From NCBI GenBank assembly GCA_030848925.1, contig JANFFA010000003.1:372001-436000 (forward strand): DNA of 64,000 bases, in the 5' to 3' direction. Positions within the stretch are counted from its first letter, which is position 1, and each line of letters opens with the position of its first letter. The stretch comes from Rhodalgimonas zhirmunskyi (lineage in GTDB: Bacteria; Pseudomonadota; Alphaproteobacteria; Rhodobacterales; Rhodobacteraceae). Under the pieces are notes generated by a model, which was given only the letters and a program-made list of their open reading frames with translations, did not search any database and was not told the DNA's origin. Below are positions 63,428 to 64,000 of this stretch, one piece after another. The translations under genes and the position numbers were made by a program.

Positions 63428-64000
63428 TTACTCCGCAGGTGTGGGCGCAAAGGGCCCTTTGCCATCATGGGTGCGCAGGCGATGTTCATGCCGCTCCATC
63501 CAAGTCTCGGTTTCCGCAACGTCCATGTAGGGGCCTTTGCGGATGTATTTCAGCATCAATCCCATCTCGATGATGAACAGCGCCGAATAGAAGGTCACAA
63601 ACCCGGCCAGCGTGATCAGAAGATCCGCAACGCTCAGATGGCTGACCGAAAGCGCGGTCGGCAGGATGCCGTCAACTGTCCAAGGCTGGCGTCCAAACTC
63701 GGCCACGAACCAGCCCAACTCGGCGGCAATCCATGGCGTCGGGATGATGATCACCGCGAACCACAAGGCCACACGCGGGAACTGCATCCCCTTGAACGAG
63801 GCGCGATAGGCGAAATAGGCCATCACCGCGATGAACGAGAAGCCCAGCGCCACCATCAGGCGGAACGCCCAGAACAGTGGGAAAACGCCCGGAACCGTAT
63901 CATCTGCCGCTTGCTGGATTTGCTCGGGCGTCGCTTCGCGCGGGTCATCGATATACCGCTTGAGAAGGAACGCGTAGCCAAGATCATCCGAGTGTTCCTC
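63428..64000 (-). CDS. cydA: Cytochrome bd ubiquinol oxidase subunit I (partial, N-terminus off window)
   Basis: The C-terminal 190 residues of the heme-bearing subunit. The frame is open to the right edge and includes GYAFLLKRYIDDP, PLFWAFRLMVALGF and the family mark GRQPWTVDGILPTALSVS. The final hydrophobic segment (FVTFYSALFIIEMGLMLKYI in parts) ends in a short cytoplasmic tail. The Q-loop and heme ligands lie mostly outside the window, so the long or short Q-loop form cannot be decided. Confidence 0.96.
   Translation of the reverse strand, partial: EEHSDDLGYAFLLKRYIDDPREATPEQIQQAADDTVPGVFPLFWAFRLMVALGFSFIAVMAYFAYRASFKGMQFPRVALWFAVIIIPTPWIAAELGWFVAEFGRQPWTVDGILPTALSVSHLSVADLLITLAGFVTFYSALFIIEMGLMLKYIRKGPYMDVAETETWMERHEHRLRTHDGKGPFAPTPAE

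Noticed and set aside
1..64000. CRISPR arrays, rRNA genes, phage structural genes and toxin-antitoxin pairs
   Set aside because: None was recognised on reading the window; no regularly spaced identical repeats or matching protein families were seen.

Overview
The window is a gene-dense, GC-rich stretch (roughly 60-65% by eye) of an alphaproteobacterial chromosome. It most likely comes from a marine Rhodobacteraceae (Roseobacter-type) bacterium. This rests on the many TRAP (TAXI-type) and ABC solute importers, the imuA-imuB-dnaE2 mutasome cassette, a GTTC-N7-GTTC LexA-type box, and the order SPOR lipoprotein / D,D-carboxypeptidase / tmk / holB / tatD / MBL hydrolase. No rRNA, CRISPR array or intact transposon was seen. 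One tRNA, tRNA-Ser(UGA), is present.

Layout. 1-8665 (minus) is a housekeeping run: SPOR lipoprotein, penicillin-binding carboxypeptidase, thymidylate kinase, DNA polymerase III delta', TatD nuclease, MBL-fold hydrolase, AEC transporter and a LolD/MacB-type ABC exporter whose permease runs off the left edge. 9060-9149 is tRNA-Ser(UGA), followed by the decayed C-terminal end of a serine recombinase, apparently the scar of an integrated element. 9962-15939 is the urea ABC importer urtABCDE, visibly lower in GC than its surroundings and without urease genes. 16028-23317 is an IclR regulator divergent from a TAXI-TRAP importer, a cytoplasmic type-I sulfatase and a SulP anion transporter, which reads as a sulfate-ester import, hydrolysis and sulfate-handling cassette.

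23889-37873 is an exopolysaccharide locus: O-antigen ligase/polymerase-like protein, Wzz-like chain-length protein, LuxR-type response regulator, a GT26 plus priming-transferase fusion, a secreted cysteine-free SUOX-fold protein translationally coupled to a hybrid histidine kinase (PAS-HisKA-HATPase-REC-Hpt), a Wza-like export lipoprotein, a flippase and three glycosyltransferases. A GGATAGG-containing motif recurs upstream of every transcription unit in this locus and of none elsewhere in the window as an extended match. With the locus-borne phosphorelay and its possible periplasmic sensor partner, this is the best candidate here for an undescribed regulatory system.

38263-41829 holds an amidohydrolase with a CobW-type GTPase, and a convergent M20 amidohydrolase. 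41908-47256 is the dnaE2/imuB/imuA translesion cassette, with a LexA-type box inside the 3' part of imuA. 47329-51487 is a second TAXI-TRAP importer with its IclR regulator. 51659-60138 is a dipeptide-type ABC importer followed by a gamma-glutamyltransferase-family enzyme lacking a signal peptide and an M20 peptidase, suggesting uptake and intracellular cleavage of gamma-glutamyl or similar peptides. A GNAT and a class III aminotransferase follow on the other strand. The right edge holds cydX, cydB and part of cydA, the cytochrome bd oxidase.

Each of the four substrate-binding-protein genes is followed by a stable intercistronic hairpin, a pattern suited to raising binding-protein expression over the membrane components.
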